Shown in pieces: positions 13,802 through 15,884 of a stretch of DNA of 15,884 bases. The notes under the pieces are model-generated. The model saw only the letters and a list, made by a program, of their open reading frames with translations, was not told where the DNA came from and did no database searches. The stretch's first letter is position 1; every line of letters starts with the position of its first letter. The position numbers and the translations under genes are program-made. The DNA lies in contig CAZIGW010000116.1 in NCBI GenBank assembly GCA_964538565.1, positions 1 to 15,884 of the forward strand. Direction: 5' to 3'. The stretch is from CAYVBN01 sp964538565 (GTDB taxonomy: Bacteria > Pseudomonadota > Alphaproteobacteria > Rhizobiales > Xanthobacteraceae).

Positions 13802-14779
13802 ATGTCAGACCGCGTGTTGATTGGCGTATTCGCGATTCTCGGATTGTTGGCGGGAGGAGCCGGACAGACGCGGGCGCAGAGCACATATCCGAACCGTGCC
13901 ATCACCATCGTGGTGCCGTTCCCGGCCGGCGGCACCGCCGATCTCCTGCCGCGCATGATTGCGGAGAAGCTGAAGACGACCCTGCACCAGCCCGTCGTCG
14001 TCGAGAACCGTCCGGGCGGGGCGAGCGGAAACGTCGGTTCCGACTACGTGGCGCATTCCGCGCCCGACGGTTACGTCCTGCTCAACGCGCCGCAGCTCTC
14101 GTTCAGCGTCAACCACCTGCTCAATCCGAAGCTCGGGTTCGATCCGCGGACGTTCGAGCCGGTGAGCGTGCTCGCCACCTATCCGACCGTCTTGTTCGGG
14201 CGGGCCAACCTGCCGGCCGGTTCGCTTGCCGAACTCGTCGCCTATGCGCGCGCGCATCCCGGCAAGCTCAACTACGCCTCGCAGGGCAAGGGCCAGATCG
14301 GCCACCTCACCATGGAAGCCCTCAAGCTCAAGGCGAAGATCGACCTTGTTCACGTGCCCTATCGGGGCAGCGCGCCGGCGATGACCGATCTGTTGGGCGG
14401 ACAGGTCGACGTGCTCGCCGACAACCTGCTCGCCGGCCTGTCGCATGTCCGCTCCGGCAAGCTCAAGATCCTCGCCGTGGGAGGCCGCAAACGCCTGCCG
14501 GCATTCCCGGACGTGCCGACGTTCGCGGAAGTGGTGCCGGGTCTCTATTCCGACACCTGGATGGCGATCGCGGCGCCGCCCGGCACGCCGCACGAGATCA
14601 CGCGCAGGCTCTCGGCCGCAATCGCGCAGGCGATCAAGGCACCCGACGTGTCGGCCCGCATTCACGAGCTCCAGGCGGAGCCGCTGGGCAGCACGCCCGA
14701 GGAAATGCGCGACCTGATCACGCAGAGCGCCGAACGTTGGACCCCGGTGATCGAGGCCGCCAAGATCAGGATCGAATAG
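13802..14779 (+). CDS. TctC/Bug-family periplasmic substrate-binding protein
   Basis: This 325-residue protein has a signal peptide ending near QTRAQ (about 25). The Bug fold signature follows: YPNRAITIVVPFPAGGTADL (about 29-48), VVENRPGGASGNVG, HVPYRGSAPAMTDLLGGQVD and GRKRLPAFPDVPTFAE. These receptors bind small carboxylates for tripartite tricarboxylate transporters. The ligand cannot be read from sequence. No TctA or TctB membrane subunits are nearby, which is common for this family in species with many orphan receptors. GGGGAGGGGG just upstream of the ATG is a strong ribosome-binding site. Confidence 0.95.
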   Translation: MSDRVLIGVFAILGLLAGGAGQTRAQSTYPNRAITIVVPFPAGGTADLLPRMIAEKLKTTLHQPVVVENRPGGASGNVGSDYVAHSAPDGYVLLNAPQLSFSVNHLLNPKLGFDPRTFEPVSVLATYPTVLFGRANLPAGSLAELVAYARAHPGKLNYASQGKGQIGHLTMEALKLKAKIDLVHVPYRGSAPAMTDLLGGQVDVLADNLLAGLSHVRSGKLKILAVGGRKRLPAFPDVPTFAEVVPGLYSDTWMAIAAPPGTPHEITRRLSAAIAQAIKAPDVSARIHELQAEPLGSTPEEMRDLITQSAERWTPVIEAAKIRIE

Positions 14780-14842
14780 CGCTCGACCCGGCCACACGAC
14801 GACGATGGCGTGCCGGCCCTGTGCGCTTCGTGAAGGCGGACC

Positions 14843-15424
14843 TCAGGCGCTCGCCCGGCCGTCGACTCGGGCCGCGGGCGCCTGCGGGACCTGCAGCGCG
14901 GCAGCCCGACGGCGCCGACGCCGGCGATCGACCCGCGCCATGGCGCGGGCGCGCGCCACGGCGGCTTCCGCGGTTTGCAGCGCCACGCGCGCTCCGCACA
15001 TCGCCGTGAAAGCCCCGAGCGCCAGCGCGCCGAGGCTCGCGCTCGCCCGCATGGCGGGAGAGATGTCAGCGAGACCGACGCTCGTGTGGCTGACCGCCGC
15101 GAGCGCCACAACGAAGGCGGCGGCGGTGATCCGCAGCAGCCAGCGACCGAGCGGCGAGCCGTCGGCCGAGGCCTTGATGATGCCGACCGCCAGGAAGCTG
15201 CCGGCAAACCCCGACACTGCAATCAGCCACCAGGCGAGCGCCGAGGCCAACTGGTCGCTCCGCAGCGGCGAGACCCGGCGCCAGGCCACGGCCAGGTCGA
15301 GTCCGACGTCGCCGAGAAAGATGTAGACCGCGAGCGCGAGCAGCACCCCGCAGGTGACCGAGGTCCCCAGCACGAACACGCGCGGCAAACGCTGCGGCAC
15401 CGAAGGCAGGGAGGTCGGCGGCAT
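14843..15424 (-). CDS. Four-helix inner membrane protein, uncharacterised
   Basis: This 193-residue protein has four predicted membrane helices: about 16-40 (VFVLGTSVTCGVLLALAVYI), 62-85 (ALAWWLIAVSGFAGSFLAVG), 95-115 (LLRITAAAFVVALAAV) and 129-149 (ASLGALALGAFTAMCGA). The C-terminal tail is Arg/Ala-rich (RVDRRRRRRRAAA) and likely cytoplasmic. No family motif is recognised. GAGGAAA upstream of ATG 15424 is an adequate ribosome-binding site. It converges on the TctC gene, with 63 nt between them, and is divergent from the small membrane protein at 15638. The 213-nt gap between the two divergent genes contains no promoter that I would call. Confidence 0.65.
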   Translation of the reverse strand: MPPTSLPSVPQRLPRVFVLGTSVTCGVLLALAVYIFLGDVGLDLAVAWRRVSPLRSDQLASALAWWLIAVSGFAGSFLAVGIIKASADGSPLGRWLLRITAAAFVVALAAVSHTSVGLADISPAMRASASLGALALGAFTAMCGARVALQTAEAAVARARAMARVDRRRRRRRAAALQVPQAPAARVDGRASA

Positions 15425-15637
15425 CGCGGTTTTCCTCGATAAGGAAGGCGACTGGGTATGGTGCTATGGCGGGGTTGTAAACTGATTCTGGCCGGCACCG
15501 TAAATGCCGCCTGTTCACATTTGGTTCCGGTCCGCCCGGGGATTTGCCGCGCTTTCGAAAAGGATTGGAAGAACCCCCGCCGAATCCATAAGGTGGCGGT
15601 GCGTGCCGTTGGGGAAGGCGCGCGGGGGGAGAAGCTT

Positions 15638-15835
15638 ATGATTCTCATGGCGGTCTACGTCGTGTTTCTGGTCGTCGGCGAGCTCCTCGCCTACGCGCTC
15701 GGTCTCCTGGTGGACCGCGCCTGGCCGGTGGCGAGCCTGCCCGCGTTTCTGGCGCTGTTCTTCTCGACGTTCTGGCTGTGCTGGATTCTCGCCGTCCGGG
15801 CGACCGCGCGCTGGGACGAGCCGCGCGGGACGTGA
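15638..15835 (+). CDS. Small two-helix membrane protein, uncharacterised
   Basis: This 65-residue protein has two hydrophobic helices, at about 2-25 (LMAVYVVFLVVGELLAYALG) and 33-56 (SLPAFLALFFSTFWLCWILA). A short polar tail (RATARWDEPRGT) follows. GGGGGAG just before ATG 15638 supports this start. The frame is open further up to 15458, but that part has no ribosome-binding site and no membrane or family pattern. It resembles short hypothetical membrane proteins I recall from Hyphomicrobiales. No function can be given. The last 49 bases of the window hold nothing recognisable. Confidence 0.6.
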   Translation: MILMAVYVVFLVVGELLAYALGLLVDRAWPVASLPAFLALFFSTFWLCWILAVRATARWDEPRGT

Positions 15836-15884
15836 ACGCGCGGTCTCGCGTCGGCCGGCGCGCTCGTGCCGGCGCCAAGGCGTC

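Noticed and set aside
12547..13956. A single 469-residue minus-strand protein
   Set aside because: Only its last 179 residues have a signal peptide and ribosome-binding site. The upstream part is antisense to the TctC gene and to the small secreted gene, with Arg-rich shadow composition.
13588..15009. A 473-residue plus-strand frame overlapping the TctC gene
   Set aside because: It is a shadow of the TctC gene in another frame, rich in Arg and Ala and without any domain.
15458..15637. N-terminal extension of the small membrane protein
   Set aside because: The strong ribosome-binding site and first hydrophobic helix both sit at the 15638 start, and the extension lacks any pattern.

Overview
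The window is GC-rich, densely coded DNA that most resembles a methylotrophic or potentially methylotrophic alphaproteobacterium of the Hyphomicrobiales type. Three things support this: genes of the tetrahydromethanopterin/methylofuran (H4MPT) C1-carrier pathway, a complete pqqABCDE operon, and a match to the alphaproteobacterial general-stress sigma factor EcfG promoter (GGAAC-N16-CGTT). No mobile element, CRISPR array, rRNA or tRNA is visible.

Region 1 (1-3307, + strand) is a tight, partly overlapping operon. It runs from the end of a probable dihydroneopterin-aldolase-like protein through an MfnE-like amino-acid kinase, a DmrB/AfpA-type flavoprotein, a DHPS-like DUF6513 protein and a DUF447 protein. 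These are archaeal-type cofactor genes that methylotrophs use to make the H4MPT and methylofuran carriers for formaldehyde oxidation. A small secreted protein gene (3544-3816) follows.

Region 2 (3824-7053, - strand) is pqqA-B-C-D-E, which makes pyrroloquinoline quinone, the cofactor of periplasmic methanol and other alcohol dehydrogenases. pqqA is only 25 codons. A good sigma70-type promoter lies just upstream of it. No dehydrogenase gene is in the window. Regions 1 and 2 together serve C1 oxidation: PQQ enzymes would make formaldehyde and the H4MPT pathway would oxidise it.

Region 3 (7208-11569) holds a CoxE-like VWA protein transcribed divergently from pqqA, a hemerythrin-like protein, an alpha/beta-hydrolase-OsmC fusion, and a convergent exported patatin-like lipase whose stop codon overlaps that of the fusion gene in the tetranucleotide CTAG.

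Region 4 (11570-15884) is accessory. It contains a DUF892/YciE ferritin-like gene behind the EcfG-type promoter, a perfect 13-bp hairpin as probable terminator, two adjacent genes for low-complexity secreted proteins (Gly/Ser-rich and Pro-rich), an orphan TctC/Bug periplasmic binding protein, and two divergent genes for uncharacterised membrane proteins.
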